A DNA stretch of 47,501 nucleotides. It comes from Oscillospiraceae bacterium. Its GTDB lineage: Bacteria; Bacillota; Clostridia; Oscillospirales; CAG-272. The position numbers and the translations under genes are program-made. The stretch's first letter is position 1; every line of letters starts with the position of its first letter. The DNA lies in contig SVRM01000017.1 in the NCBI GenBank assembly GCA_015064785.1, positions 1 to 47,501 of the forward strand. Reading direction: 5' to 3'. A model generated the notes under the pieces. The model saw only the letters and a list, made by a program, of their open reading frames with translations, searched no databases and was not told the DNA's origin. Of the stretch, positions 33,247 to 41,968 are shown one piece after another.

Positions 33247-34425
33247 ATGAAACTGCTCTTCACCGGCGATATCTGTTTCAACTACCGTCTGGAAGTCGAT
33301 GCATCCGCAAGCCGTGAGATTCTGAAGAATGTCAAGCCGATTTTTGATACCGCTGATTTTCGCATCATGAACCTTGAAACACCGATTTTCGATGAAGGTG
33401 TCGGGTATCGCATCACCAAAACAGGTCCGAATCTGACCGGTCGTCCGCATAACCTCGGATTTCTGACGGAAGCCGGCTGTGACTGCGCGATTCTTGCCAA
33501 TAACCACACCGGCGACTTCGGCGACGATGCGCTTTGTCAGACACTGGAGTATCTCGACCGCGCGAAAATTTCCTACTGCGGTGCCGGCAAAACCATCGAG
33601 GATGCCTACCGTGCATGGCGCTGTGAAAAGGACGGCATCACCGTTTCCGTTATCGCAGTCTGTGAAAACGAATTCGGTCTGGCAGAATACAACAAACCAG
33701 GTTCCGCCGGTTTCTCCATGGAACGTCTGTCGGATGCCATTGTCCGCGAGCGCAGCCAATCCGAATTCGTCATCGTTGTGTATCATGGCGGCTGTGAACA
33801 CAATCCCCTGCCCTCACCGCTCTGCCGTGACCGTCTGCGTATGTTCGTGCGTCTCGGTGCCGATGCGGTCATCGCAGGACACACACACTGCGTACAGGGG
33901 CGTGAATACTACGAAGGAAAACCGATCATCTATTCTATGGGTAACTTCTGGTTCCCCTGGAGCAGCGGAGACGGTATCTTCCGCGAGGACCTTTCCTGGC
34001 AGACCGGATATATGACGGTGCTGAAGCTGGAGTCCGGGCGCAATCCGCAGTATGAGCTGATTCCTTACCGGACGGCAGCCGACGGTTCTGTCATCTCCCT
34101 GTTCCATGAGGATGACAGGAAAGCGCTGATGGCTTACATCGATCGTCTTTCCCTGCTTCTGCATGACGACGATTATATGCGCCGTCACTACATGGGCTGG
34201 TGCATCATCTCGGGGCTTGGCTACATCCGTGCGCTGGTGTCAAAGCCCGAATACTACGACCCGAAGAATCCACCGGAAAACATCGCCGCACTGCGCAATC
34301 TTCTCTCCTGCGAAGCGCACAACGAGCTGTGCCGCACGACGCTGAAGCTGGCGTTTGAAGGACGAATGCAGGAAGCATACGACAACGAAGCGGCAGCGAG
34401 GGAATTACAGAAATTGCCGGTGTAA
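33247..34425 (+). CDS. CapA-like metallophosphatase family protein
   Basis: This 392-residue protein resembles the CapA/PgsA family (poly-gamma-glutamate capsule), whose fold is a calcineurin-like phosphoesterase. Visible metal-site motifs are FTGDICF (Asp8), NLETP, ANNHTGDFG, YHGGCEHNP and AGHTHCVQG. There is no signal peptide or membrane helix, unlike true CapA, so it probably works in the cytosol and need not be linked to capsule. AATGGAGGAC precedes the ATG. No capB or capC is nearby. Confidence 0.82.
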   Translation: MKLLFTGDICFNYRLEVDASASREILKNVKPIFDTADFRIMNLETPIFDEGVGYRITKTGPNLTGRPHNLGFLTEAGCDCAILANNHTGDFGDDALCQTLEYLDRAKISYCGAGKTIEDAYRAWRCEKDGITVSVIAVCENEFGLAEYNKPGSAGFSMERLSDAIVRERSQSEFVIVVYHGGCEHNPLPSPLCRDRLRMFVRLGADAVIAGHTHCVQGREYYEGKPIIYSMGNFWFPWSSGDGIFREDLSWQTGYMTVLKLESGRNPQYELIPYRTAADGSVISLFHEDDRKALMAYIDRLSLLLHDDDYMRRHYMGWCIISGLGYIRALVSKPEYYDPKNPPENIAALRNLLSCEAHNELCRTTLKLAFEGRMQEAYDNEAAARELQKLPV

Positions 34426-34432
34426 ATAAAAA

Positions 34433-34566
34433 GCCTCCCTCCCCGAGGGAGGTGGCACACGAAGTGTGTCGGAGGGAGTAGCGGCACAACTTTATAAAGA
34501 AAGTGCGAATGATTACTCCCTCAGTCAGCCGAAATTTCGGCTGACAGCTCCCTCGGGGAGGGAGCC
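34433..34566. repeat. Nested-palindrome intergenic repeat, family B
   Basis: This 134-bp element lies between the CapA-like and PHP genes. The ends are near-perfect inverted repeats (GCCTCCCTCCCCGAGGGAGG at 34433-34452; its complement at 34548-34566). Inside are the hairpins GCACAC-GAA-GTGTGT and CAGCCGAAATTTCGGCTG, and the inner pair GGAGGGAGTA/TACTCCCTC. The plan is that of family A with different sequence. It may also act as a terminator. Confidence 0.87.
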
Positions 34567-34590
34567 TCAAAATAGAAAGGAGCCTCAACC

Positions 34591-35397
34591 ATGAGATTCA
34601 TTTACGACCACGATTTGCACATTCACTCGCAGTTATCCGACTGCTCGCGCGATCCTGCGCAGAATCCCGAAAGGATTTTACAATACGCAAAGGACAACAA
34701 CTTAAAGAAGATCGTTCTGACCGACCACTATTGGGATGAACGGATCCCCGGCGCGTCCGGCTGGTATCAGAAGCAAAACACGCCGCACATCATACAGTCA
34801 AGACCGCTGCCGCAGGCGGACGGAATCACTTTCCTGTTCGGTGCGGAAACCGATATGGCAGCCGACGGTACGATCGGTGTTGACCGGAAAACCATGGAAT
34901 CCCTGGACTTTGTCATTGTACCGACGACCCATCTGCACATGGGCGGCTTCACCTGCCGCGGTGATGAAGATGAGCTGGAGCGCGGGCGGCTTTGGGTATC
35001 CCGTTATGAACATCTGCTCCGCGCCGATCTGCCGTTTGAGCGCGTCGGTCTTGCGCATATGACCTGTTCTCTGATCGCGTACAAGATGGATCACTATCTT
35101 GCCCTGCGCTCGATTTCCGATGCGGAAATGATGCGTCTGTTCCGTGCGTCAGCCGACCGCGGTCTTGGCATTGAGCTCAACTTCCCTGCCATCCATGACG
35201 GTGTTCCGATCACATGGGAATCGCATCCCGATGAACTGCGTCCGTACAAGCTCGCTAAAGACTGCGGCTGCAAGTTCTACTTCGGCTCCGACGCGCATCA
35301 TCCGGCAGAACTTGACGCGGAAAAGGAAAATGCGGAGATCATCATTGATTTGCTCGGTTTGACCGAAGACGACAAATTCGCTTTTGCCAAATCATAA
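34591..35397 (+). CDS. PHP-domain phosphoesterase
   Basis: This 268-residue protein has the PHP metal-binding pattern: HDLHIHSQLSDCS (His10, His12), LTDHYWD, FGAETDM and, near the C terminus, GSDAHHP. PHP enzymes remove phosphate groups; members include histidinol phosphatase and RNA- or nucleotide-directed phosphatases. The substrate cannot be told from the sequence, and no his operon is present. AAAGGAGCC precedes the ATG. A terminator follows at 35406. Confidence 0.87.
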   Translation: MRFIYDHDLHIHSQLSDCSRDPAQNPERILQYAKDNNLKKIVLTDHYWDERIPGASGWYQKQNTPHIIQSRPLPQADGITFLFGAETDMAADGTIGVDRKTMESLDFVIVPTTHLHMGGFTCRGDEDELERGRLWVSRYEHLLRADLPFERVGLAHMTCSLIAYKMDHYLALRSISDAEMMRLFRASADRGLGIELNFPAIHDGVPITWESHPDELRPYKLAKDCGCKFYFGSDAHHPAELDAEKENAEIIIDLLGLTEDDKFAFAKS

Positions 35398-35405
35398 AAC
35401 ATTCC

Positions 35406-35446
35406 GGTGAGGTGCTGCAATTTCCGGCAGTACCTCACCTGTTTTG
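35406..35446 (+). terminator. Intrinsic terminator of the PHP gene
   Basis: GGTGAGGTGCTGC (35406-35418) pairs with GCAGTACCTCACC (35427-35439) with one G-U pair, followed by TGTTTTG. Between here and the promoter at 35712 nothing recognisable is seen. Confidence 0.85.
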
Positions 35447-35711
35447 TCGAACGGATGCGTTCCGCAGACACCCGGCAGCAATGCTTTCCTCCGGTCAAAT
35501 GTGCGCCTCATACAGATGCGTATGTCTGAATGCCATATCTGATCGAAACCGTCAAAAGAAGCACAGTATCAACCAGAATCCGGCATAAATCAGCTTCAAA
35601 ATCGCCCCATTTCACACAATATTTACAAAATTCACAGAGTTTTAGCGAACATGCACAAATACGGGTTTGAGATTTCGTGATTTTGACGGTCAGGAAAGAC
35701 AAGATTTCCTC

Positions 35712-35740
35712 TTGCAAAATCGAGATAACTCTGCTATAAT
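35712..35740 (+). promoter_or_regulatory. Promoter of the EF-G-like gene
   Basis: TTGCAA (35712-35717), 17 bases and a perfect TATAAT (35735-35740). The leader to the ATG at 35868 is about 120 bases. Confidence 0.85.
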
Positions 35741-35867
35741 ATTTGCAGGGCATTTTTTATCACATCATCCGGATAAAGTGCCGTTGAATTTATGTCGATA
35801 ACGCATTCCCGCGTGTCGGAGTTCCGGACCGGAAATGCGACAGATAAAGCAAAGGAGAATACCTACC

Positions 35868-37943
35868 ATGGCCAAATTAACATCCAAAGAAATCAGAAAC
35901 GTCGCCCTCGTCGGACACTCGTCTGCCGGCAAGACCTCTCTCGCTGAGGCAATGCTGTACCTGACAAAAGCTACCGACCGTCTTGGCAATCCTGCTGACG
36001 GCAACACCGTCTGCGACTTTGACGAAGAAGAAATCAAGCGCGGACTTTCGATATCCACTTCTGTTGCTCCCATTATGTGGAACGGCATCAAGATCAACCT
36101 CCTCGACGCTCCGGGTTACCTGGACTTCATCGGCGAAGTTTACCAGACCATGCGTGTCGCAGACGCTGCGATGATCGTCGTCGACGGCAAGGCCGGCGTC
36201 GAAGTCGGTACTGAACTCGCTTGGCAGCAGGCAGAAGAAGCCGGCATTCCGCGTGCGTTCTACATCAACAAGTTTGATGACGGCGAAGCGCGCTTTAAGA
36301 GAGTTTACACCCAGCTGCGCGAAACGTTCGGTGTTTCCGTCTGTCCGATTCTGATCCCGATGATCGAAGGCGACAAGGTTGTCGGCTTCCTGAACCTCAT
36401 CAACATGCGCTCTGTCGTTTACGACAAGAACGGCGTTCCGGAAGAATCCCCGATCCCCGCAGACTTTGAAGACATTGCGGCTGAATACCGCGACATGCTG
36501 CTCGAATCCATCGCACAGACCTCTGATGAGCTGATGGAAAAGTACTTCGGCGGCGAAGAAATCACCTATGACGAAGCCGTTCTTGCAGTTCACGAAGGCA
36601 TCATCGCCGGTGATATTGTTCCCGTTTATTGCGGTTCCGCAACCAAGTTCTGGGGCATTCGTATGCTGATGGACCAGATCGCAGACTCCTTCCCGCGTCC
36701 TACCGCAAAGAAGGAAGAAGTCGTCATCGTTGACGATATGGAAGACACCACGCCCATCGAAGTGGACGGCACCACCTCCGTCTTCGTCTTCAAGACCATT
36801 TCTGACCCGTTCGTCGGTAAGATGTCCTTCTTTAAGGTCATGAACGGTGAACTCAACAACACGATGGTTCTCCGCAACACGACCACCGGTCAGCAGGAAA
36901 AGTTCGGTCACATCTACACGATGACCGGTAAGAAGCAGACCGAAGTTGACGCACTCTGCTGCGGCGATATCGGTATGATTCCGAAGCTGGCGAACACCAA
37001 CACCAACGACACGCTGACCCTGTCTGCGGACGATATCAAGTACGCGCCCATCAAGTTCCCGCAGTCCTTCATGAAGCGTGCAATCCAGCCCAAGGCAAAG
37101 GGTGACGAAGACAAGATCTCCTCCGGTATCGCAAAGCTGCTTGAGGAAGACCGCACCCTGTCCTACGAAAACAACGCCGAGACCAACCAGATGTGCATCT
37201 CCGGTCAGGGCGATATCCACCTCGATGTCATCGTTTCCAAGCTGAAGAACCGTTTCGGTACCTCCGTTGAACTGACCAAGCCGAAGATCGCATATCGCGA
37301 AACCATCAAGAAGTCCGTTCAGGTCGAAGGTAAGCACAAGAAGCAGTCCGGTGGTTCCGGTCAGTTCGGTCACGTTAAGATCACGTTCTCCCGCGGCGAA
37401 GAAGAAGGTCTGACCTTTACCACCTCCGTCGTCGGCGGTACTGTCCCGAAGAACTTCTTCCCTGCTGTCCAGAAGGGTCTGGAAGAAGCCATGGAAAAGG
37501 GTGTCCTCGCAGGCTTCCCGGTTGTCAACCTCAAGGCTGACCTGTTCGACGGTTCTTATCACCCTGTTGACTCCAACGAAATCTCCTTCAAGCTCGCTGC
37601 ACGTCTGGCATACAAGGAAGGTCTGCCCAAGGCAGGTCCCGTCATCCTCGAGCCGATCGGCAAGCTGTGCGTCTACGTTCCCGATTCCATGATCGGTGAC
37701 ATCATCGGCGGCGTTTCCAAGTCCAGAGGTACTGTCCTTGGTATGACGCCCACCGAACGCAAGGGTGAGCAGATGGTCGAAGCAGAAGTTCCGATGTCTG
37801 AAATGACCGATTATCCGATCACGCTCCGTGCGATGACCCAGGGTCGCGGTCGCTTCACGTTCGAGTTCGACCGCTACGAAGAAGCTCCGGCTGAAATCGC
37901 ACAGAAGATCATCGAAGAACGCAAGAACGAAATCGAAGAATAA
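35868..37943 (+). CDS. Elongation factor G-like GTPase (FusA2 type)
   Basis: This 691-residue translation-factor GTPase has all EF-G domains in order. The G motifs are GHSSAGKT (16-23), DAPG (80-83) and NKFD (134-137). The usual DTPGHVDF is DAPGYLDF, so the GTPase-activating His is Tyr84. This marks the EF-G-like paralogue group rather than the main translocase; a normal fusA is expected elsewhere. A frame 11 codons longer is open upstream, but AAAGGAG sits before ATG 35868. Codon bias is strong, as in msmK, pointing to high expression. Its role (ribosome rescue, recycling or stress) is not established here. Confidence 0.9.
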   Translation: MAKLTSKEIRNVALVGHSSAGKTSLAEAMLYLTKATDRLGNPADGNTVCDFDEEEIKRGLSISTSVAPIMWNGIKINLLDAPGYLDFIGEVYQTMRVADAAMIVVDGKAGVEVGTELAWQQAEEAGIPRAFYINKFDDGEARFKRVYTQLRETFGVSVCPILIPMIEGDKVVGFLNLINMRSVVYDKNGVPEESPIPADFEDIAAEYRDMLLESIAQTSDELMEKYFGGEEITYDEAVLAVHEGIIAGDIVPVYCGSATKFWGIRMLMDQIADSFPRPTAKKEEVVIVDDMEDTTPIEVDGTTSVFVFKTISDPFVGKMSFFKVMNGELNNTMVLRNTTTGQQEKFGHIYTMTGKKQTEVDALCCGDIGMIPKLANTNTNDTLTLSADDIKYAPIKFPQSFMKRAIQPKAKGDEDKISSGIAKLLEEDRTLSYENNAETNQMCISGQGDIHLDVIVSKLKNRFGTSVELTKPKIAYRETIKKSVQVEGKHKKQSGGSGQFGHVKITFSRGEEEGLTFTTSVVGGTVPKNFFPAVQKGLEEAMEKGVLAGFPVVNLKADLFDGSYHPVDSNEISFKLAARLAYKEGLPKAGPVILEPIGKLCVYVPDSMIGDIIGGVSKSRGTVLGMTPTERKGEQMVEAEVPMSEMTDYPITLRAMTQGRGRFTFEFDRYEEAPAEIAQKIIEERKNEIEE

Positions 37944-37951
37944 TGATCAGA

Positions 37952-37983
37952 CAGTGGGAATCTTTGGGGTTCCCACTGTTTCT
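37952..37983 (+). terminator. Hairpin after the EF-G-like gene
   Basis: ACAGTGGGAA (37952-37961) pairs with TTCCCACTGT (37971-37980), a 10-bp perfect stem, followed by TTCTC. The T-tract is short, so some read-through into the lipoprotein gene is likely. Confidence 0.75.
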
Positions 37984-38021
37984 CGCTATTTGCAGAAAGT
38001 GGTTTATAAAGGAGGTATCCT

Positions 38022-39329
38022 ATGAACCGTATGATCAACATCGTCATATTTATGCTTGTGTTTTTGCTCGTCCTTTCCCTGCTCTGTGGGTGTTCCGTGG
38101 ATGGAGGACAGACGGGGGACACAACAGATACGGGACGGACGGGGATAAATTCCCAGACGACTGTCACTACGGCAGAGGAGAACCCAACCGGTACAGCATC
38201 GGAAAGGACAGAAGATACAGTCCCATCGCCGGTACTCCGTCCGTATGATTTCAATATGCCCGGTGCGCTGCGAGAGGAACGCATGATTTTGATTCTCGAT
38301 GAAGCAGAACGCGCGGCGTTCGCTGATGCCATCGGGGATGCGTCTCTCAACGATGTTGAAACACTGACAGCGTTTCTCGAGCCTATCTATGCGCTGTATG
38401 TCCCCTGTTCATCCGACTTCGGCGCAGATTATATTACGCAGATGCTCTGGGATCCCGGGACACAGACAGTGACGGTGACCTATCAATCCGGCGGTATCAC
38501 GCAGGACAGTACACCGACTGTCCAGGCAGAGCTGGTACACGAGCTTGCGGCTGATGCAGAGGAAGTCCGCGCCATGCTGGAAGCTGACGAAACAGTCACG
38601 CCGCTGTATATCAATTCCACGGCAGATGCGATCTATCTGCACCGGGACGACGCAGAAACGCTTGAAGTCACGGTCATCAAAGAGGGGCAGGTCATGCGGC
38701 TTTCCATGTTCAGCGACGATACCGAGCTTCGCATGGCACGGTTATCGGATGCGGATTTCACATATTCCGACGCATGGGAAGGTTTCAGCGCCGATGTACC
38801 GCGTCAGCTGCAATACAAGAGCATCGATGACTTTGCGCGGCTGTTCACTGTTCCCGACATGGACGATGCGGCTTTTGCGGCATACTGTGCCGAGGATTCA
38901 CGATCGATGAACGGGATTTCCACACGCGAAGATGCCGATCATGTGATGGCGATGCTTTCCCCGGTACATCTTCCGATGGTCAAAGGCGTGCTGCCGGAGC
39001 ATCTTTTCTGCATTGTGACGCCGGAACGTGATGCCATGATGGTCAATTTCAACATCGGAAACGCGGATGGTCGACTGCTCGCATCGATCCGTATACCGCG
39101 CAAGCCGTCTGACAGTGCTGTGACCGATCTGTATATCCGCCGTCTTACAGAGTGCGGACTCTCCACCGCGGATGACCCTGACTGGATGCCGATCGGTGAT
39201 GACATCTTTTGCACGCTGATCGACGGGATGTATGTGTGGGCATCCATCAACATCTTTGCCGATTTCACAATAGAGGACGTGACGTTCGGGCAGACGATCT
39301 CAGAGATTGTAACCGATAAAACAGGCTGA
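38022..39329 (+). CDS. Hypothetical lipoprotein, 435 residues
   Basis: The N terminus is a signal sequence with a lipobox ending at Cys24 (LCGC), then a Thr/Glu/Asp-rich linker (to about residue 65). The rest is acidic, mixed alpha/beta and without motifs that I recognise. Two similar-looking halves may exist (both mention beta-rich strands after MxxxDD), but I cannot prove a duplication. AAAGGAGG precedes the ATG. It follows the EF-G-like gene by 78 bases across a hairpin and ends at a bidirectional terminator. Surface-anchored, function unknown. Confidence 0.8.
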   Translation: MNRMINIVIFMLVFLLVLSLLCGCSVDGGQTGDTTDTGRTGINSQTTVTTAEENPTGTASERTEDTVPSPVLRPYDFNMPGALREERMILILDEAERAAFADAIGDASLNDVETLTAFLEPIYALYVPCSSDFGADYITQMLWDPGTQTVTVTYQSGGITQDSTPTVQAELVHELAADAEEVRAMLEADETVTPLYINSTADAIYLHRDDAETLEVTVIKEGQVMRLSMFSDDTELRMARLSDADFTYSDAWEGFSADVPRQLQYKSIDDFARLFTVPDMDDAAFAAYCAEDSRSMNGISTREDADHVMAMLSPVHLPMVKGVLPEHLFCIVTPERDAMMVNFNIGNADGRLLASIRIPRKPSDSAVTDLYIRRLTECGLSTADDPDWMPIGDDIFCTLIDGMYVWASINIFADFTIEDVTFGQTISEIVTDKTG

Positions 39330-39360
39330 TACCACTCGAAAAACATCAAAATAACAAAAC

Positions 39361-39403
39361 AAGACCGCCCATCGGCTCCTCACCGTTGCGCGGTCTTTTA
39401 TTC
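39361..39403. terminator. Bidirectional terminator between lipoprotein and rnpB
   Basis: AAGACCGC (39361-39368) pairs with GCGGTCTT (39390-39397); TTTTATT follows on the + strand and, on the - strand, GTTTTGTT follows. It serves the lipoprotein gene (+) and RNase P RNA (-). Confidence 0.85.
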
Positions 39404-39419
39404 TGCAAAAATATATCAA

Positions 39420-39827
39420 ACAGACTCCCCCTGTAAGCCGGGTTCTGTCGAGGGCAATCATCTATCTCTATCCTGCATTACTGCAGGACTCCACGATGAA
39501 TTTCTCCATTCATGTGCCACCATTGCGGCGATGACGGAAAAGCCGCCATCTACGGGGGTGAACCGCAAAGGTGTTGCTTCGGATAGGGTTTACAGCAGAC
39601 GCATGTTGCCATGCGAATGGGTGCGCTCTTACCGCACCTTTCCACCATCACCACGCACGGACATAAAGCAAGCTGTATGTCCCGCCGTTCGGCTGTCTGT
39701 TTCTGTTGCACTTTCCCGGGTGTCACCACCGGCGGACGTTATCCGTTATCCTTTCCCCGGAAGCCCGGACTTTCCTCACGGTAAGACCTTTCGGCTTGAA
39801 ACCGCGCGATTGCCCGGGGGAGTCTGT
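39420..39827 (-). ncRNA. rnpB: RNase P RNA (bacterial type A)
   Basis: The catalytic RNA of RNase P, which trims tRNA 5' ends. On the minus strand the universal blocks appear in order: GAGGAAAGTCCGGGC (near 39778), GGTAAGAGCGCACC (near 39640), AGATAGATGATTGCCC and CGACAGAACCCGGCTTACAG near the 3' end (about 39432). The ends ACAGACTCCCCC and GGGGGAGTCTGT (39816-39827 and 39420-39431) form a 12-bp P1 helix that fixes the boundaries. Length about 408 bases. A family C repeat starts 30 bases upstream of the 5' end. Confidence 0.95.
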
Positions 39828-39856
39828 TAATATGCTTGTCACTTTGCTGATGTAGC

Positions 39857-40027
39857 GGGCTGTTGCACTTACGTGCCCCAGCCCAAGGGACTGCATGAAT
39901 GCAGTCCGGAAGTTCTCCCTTGCACCTCTCCTGAGGTGCATTTTCATGCGATTTTCGCATAAAAACCGGGAAATTCGGGTCACTTCGTGACCCCGGGTTG
40001 CCGCAAGTTTTCAACTTGCAACAACCC
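39857..40027. repeat. Intergenic repeat family C, copy 2
   Basis: This 171-bp element, upstream of rnpB, is closely similar to the copy at 24104-24272. It has GGGCTGTTGC and GCAACAACCC ends, GGACTGCATGAATGCAGTCC, ATGCGATTTTCGCAT and GGGTCACTTCGTGACCC. It is non-coding. Between 40028 and 40172 lie the perfect palindrome TTACGCAGCTGCGTAA (40039-40054) and a small hairpin (GGGCTGATG/CATCAACCC on the minus strand, about 40107-40135) that may end the next gene. Confidence 0.88.
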
Positions 40028-40172
40028 CGTCTGTTTCGTTACGCAGCTGCGTAAACCATCAGCGGCTTCTGATTTGGAACGTAAGGGAGAGAAAACCACT
40101 TCACGGGTTGATGCAAGACATCAGCCCTGCAGAGCTTTTTCTTCCCCTTGCATCCCCTGTTTTCCTTGGCTC

Positions 40173-41657
40173 TTATTCCATCTCCTGGAATGCGGTGACC
40201 ATCTTTTCGATGGCTTTGACTGCCTTGGATTCGTACTTTGCGTAACGGGAAGCAAGGTCGGTCTGGTAGCCGTTGACCATGCCGAGCACCATGCCGCCAA
40301 GTTCACCGAAGTTGTAGAGATAGCCAATATCATAGGTCATCGAGTCGAAAATGATGTCGAGCATCTCCTCGGAATCGTTGTCACGGGTACCCTTGGACTT
40401 CAGATACTGGTCATAATATGCCGGCGTGAGGATGTTTTTGGATTCCGCACCGAGCGCGTCCAGCACATACCCTGCGCGGGTCAGATCGCGGCAGTCCTTG
40501 GGCACAAGCAGCATCGCCGCAACGTGCGGATTGATGATGTGATAGTAACGCTCCTGCGACTCGTCGTACAGAGGCATCGGCAGAATACCGAACGCGGTAT
40601 CCATCTGACGCATATTTTCGATGGCATGGAATTCGTTGAAGTTGAAAAGACCGCGGTTGTCCTGGAACATCGCGATGATATCATCGTTGGACTTGCCGAG
40701 CTTCGACCAGGAGATCGACAGCTGCGGGTTGTACATCAGCTCCGTGTACTTGTTGAAGATATCGGTTGTACGGTCGGTGTAGAACGTCAGTTCAGGATAA
40801 TCTTCCGCGTTCTTCGTCGTGAAGTGCGTACCGCCGCCGACAAGACCGAGCGCGATCATGTCGCAGTAGTACAAAAGACCGTACTTGTCTTCCAGATCGT
40901 ACTTACCGTCGCCGTTGACGTCCTGCGAGACGGTGGAAGCCATTTCGTTGAACTTGTCAATCGTCCACTTCATGTCCTTGACGAGCTGATATGGGTCCTC
41001 AAGGTCCTGGTCGAACAGCATCTGCTTGTTGAACAGCAGGACACCAATGGATTTTTTGTACATGATTGTGATGTCGCCTGTGACCATATACAGACGTTCG
41101 CCGACAGTCAGGTCATTAACCGCATTCTGATCCCACCAGGGAGCGGTGATGTCGAGCGTTTCCATCGTCTTTAAGTCGACGAGCATACCGGATTCCGCGA
41201 GGGACGTTGCGCCGTGCGTGTAAACAAAGCCGCAGTCATAGGCACCGTCGCCCGCCATGACGCTCTTTTTGATGAGGTCATTGCCGTAACCGGCTGAAGG
41301 GTTTGCAACGATGTCCACGTTGAGCAGCTGCTCAACAAAGATCATCCGACGGAATGCCGCGTCGTTGAGCGTATCGCCGGTTTCCTCTGTCGCCGCAAAG
41401 TCGACGTCGTACCACGTCGCGTTGGAATCGTCGTAGGTGACGATGTTGAAGGCCTCACCGTTATAATTGAGGTCTGCGGGAAGGTTTGCTTTGTATCGGG
41501 TATCCTCAGTAACAGCCTCGGTGGTCTTACCGGAATTGGTTTCGACACTGTCGGTCTGCACATTTCCGCTGTCGCCTGAGCCGCAGGAAACCATCTGTGT
41601 GAGCGTTCCGGCAAGCATCAGAGCCGCAAACAGCGCCGCTGTGATCTTGGTTTTCAT
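40173..41657 (-). CDS. ABC-transporter extracellular solute-binding lipoprotein 2
   Basis: This 494-residue lipoprotein (lipobox MVSC, Cys25) has a Thr/Glu/Ser-rich linker. The mature domain has YNGEAFNIVTYDD and EETGDTLNDAAFRRM, shared with the lipoproteins at 4342 and 41969. An EF-hand-like loop DVNGDGKYDLED lies near residue 245. The ATG two codons earlier would be too close to the ribosome binding site GGAGG, so the ATG at 41657 is preferred. It has its own consensus promoter, divergent from the next gene. No permease is adjacent. The ligand is unknown, probably a carbohydrate. Confidence 0.9.
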   Translation of the reverse strand: MKTKITAALFAALMLAGTLTQMVSCGSGDSGNVQTDSVETNSGKTTEAVTEDTRYKANLPADLNYNGEAFNIVTYDDSNATWYDVDFAATEETGDTLNDAAFRRMIFVEQLLNVDIVANPSAGYGNDLIKKSVMAGDGAYDCGFVYTHGATSLAESGMLVDLKTMETLDITAPWWDQNAVNDLTVGERLYMVTGDITIMYKKSIGVLLFNKQMLFDQDLEDPYQLVKDMKWTIDKFNEMASTVSQDVNGDGKYDLEDKYGLLYYCDMIALGLVGGGTHFTTKNAEDYPELTFYTDRTTDIFNKYTELMYNPQLSISWSKLGKSNDDIIAMFQDNRGLFNFNEFHAIENMRQMDTAFGILPMPLYDESQERYYHIINPHVAAMLLVPKDCRDLTRAGYVLDALGAESKNILTPAYYDQYLKSKGTRDNDSEEMLDIIFDSMTYDIGYLYNFGELGGMVLGMVNGYQTDLASRYAKYESKAVKAIEKMVTAFQEME

Positions 41658-41709
41658 AACCATACCTCCAGATTTGATTGGATTTGTCCCTTAGTATTCC
41701 TAATAGGGA

Positions 41710-41738
41710 ATTATACCATACTTTGAAAATGAAATCAA
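41710..41738 (-). promoter_or_regulatory. Promoter of solute-binding lipoprotein 2
   Basis: On the minus strand TTGATT (41738-41733), 17 bases and TATAAT (41715-41710). Just downstream of the -10 an imperfect palindrome (ATTCCCTATTAGGAAT, about 41696-41711) could be an operator. Confidence 0.85.
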
Positions 41739-41889
41739 GTGGTTTGGAAGTTTTTTCAAAAATTTGATGAAAATTTGCTGGAATATGCCCACACCATAAC
41801 CGCTGTCTCCAAAAAAACGTGTCCTCCTTTGAAACGAAATGAAATCGGACACAAAAAAGCACGAACTGCCGGAAAATTTCGGATTTCTC

Positions 41890-41918
41890 TTGCGTTTTTG
41901 TGCAAAATGCGTTATAAT
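41890..41918 (+). promoter_or_regulatory. Promoter of the lipoprotein 3/GH42-like operon
   Basis: TTGCGT (41890-41895), 17 bases and TATAAT (41913-41918). The 5' leader contains a near-perfect 24-bp palindrome (41930-41953: GGGTAC and GCATC flanking their complements, two mismatched C's) ending just before the ribosome binding site. It could be an operator or an RNA hairpin. Confidence 0.85.
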
Positions 41919-41968
41919 AAAGAAAAAACGGGTACCGCATCGATGCCGTACCCATGAAAGGATTTTTT

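Noticed and set aside
33247..34425. Capsule (poly-gamma-glutamate) biosynthesis locus
   Set aside because: No capB, capC or membrane anchor; only the phosphoesterase-like fold is supported.
35877..37562. 561-codon open frame on the - strand opposite the EF-G-like gene
   Set aside because: Low-complexity Val/Gly/Asp-rich translation with no motif; an artefact of the biased codon use of a highly expressed gene.
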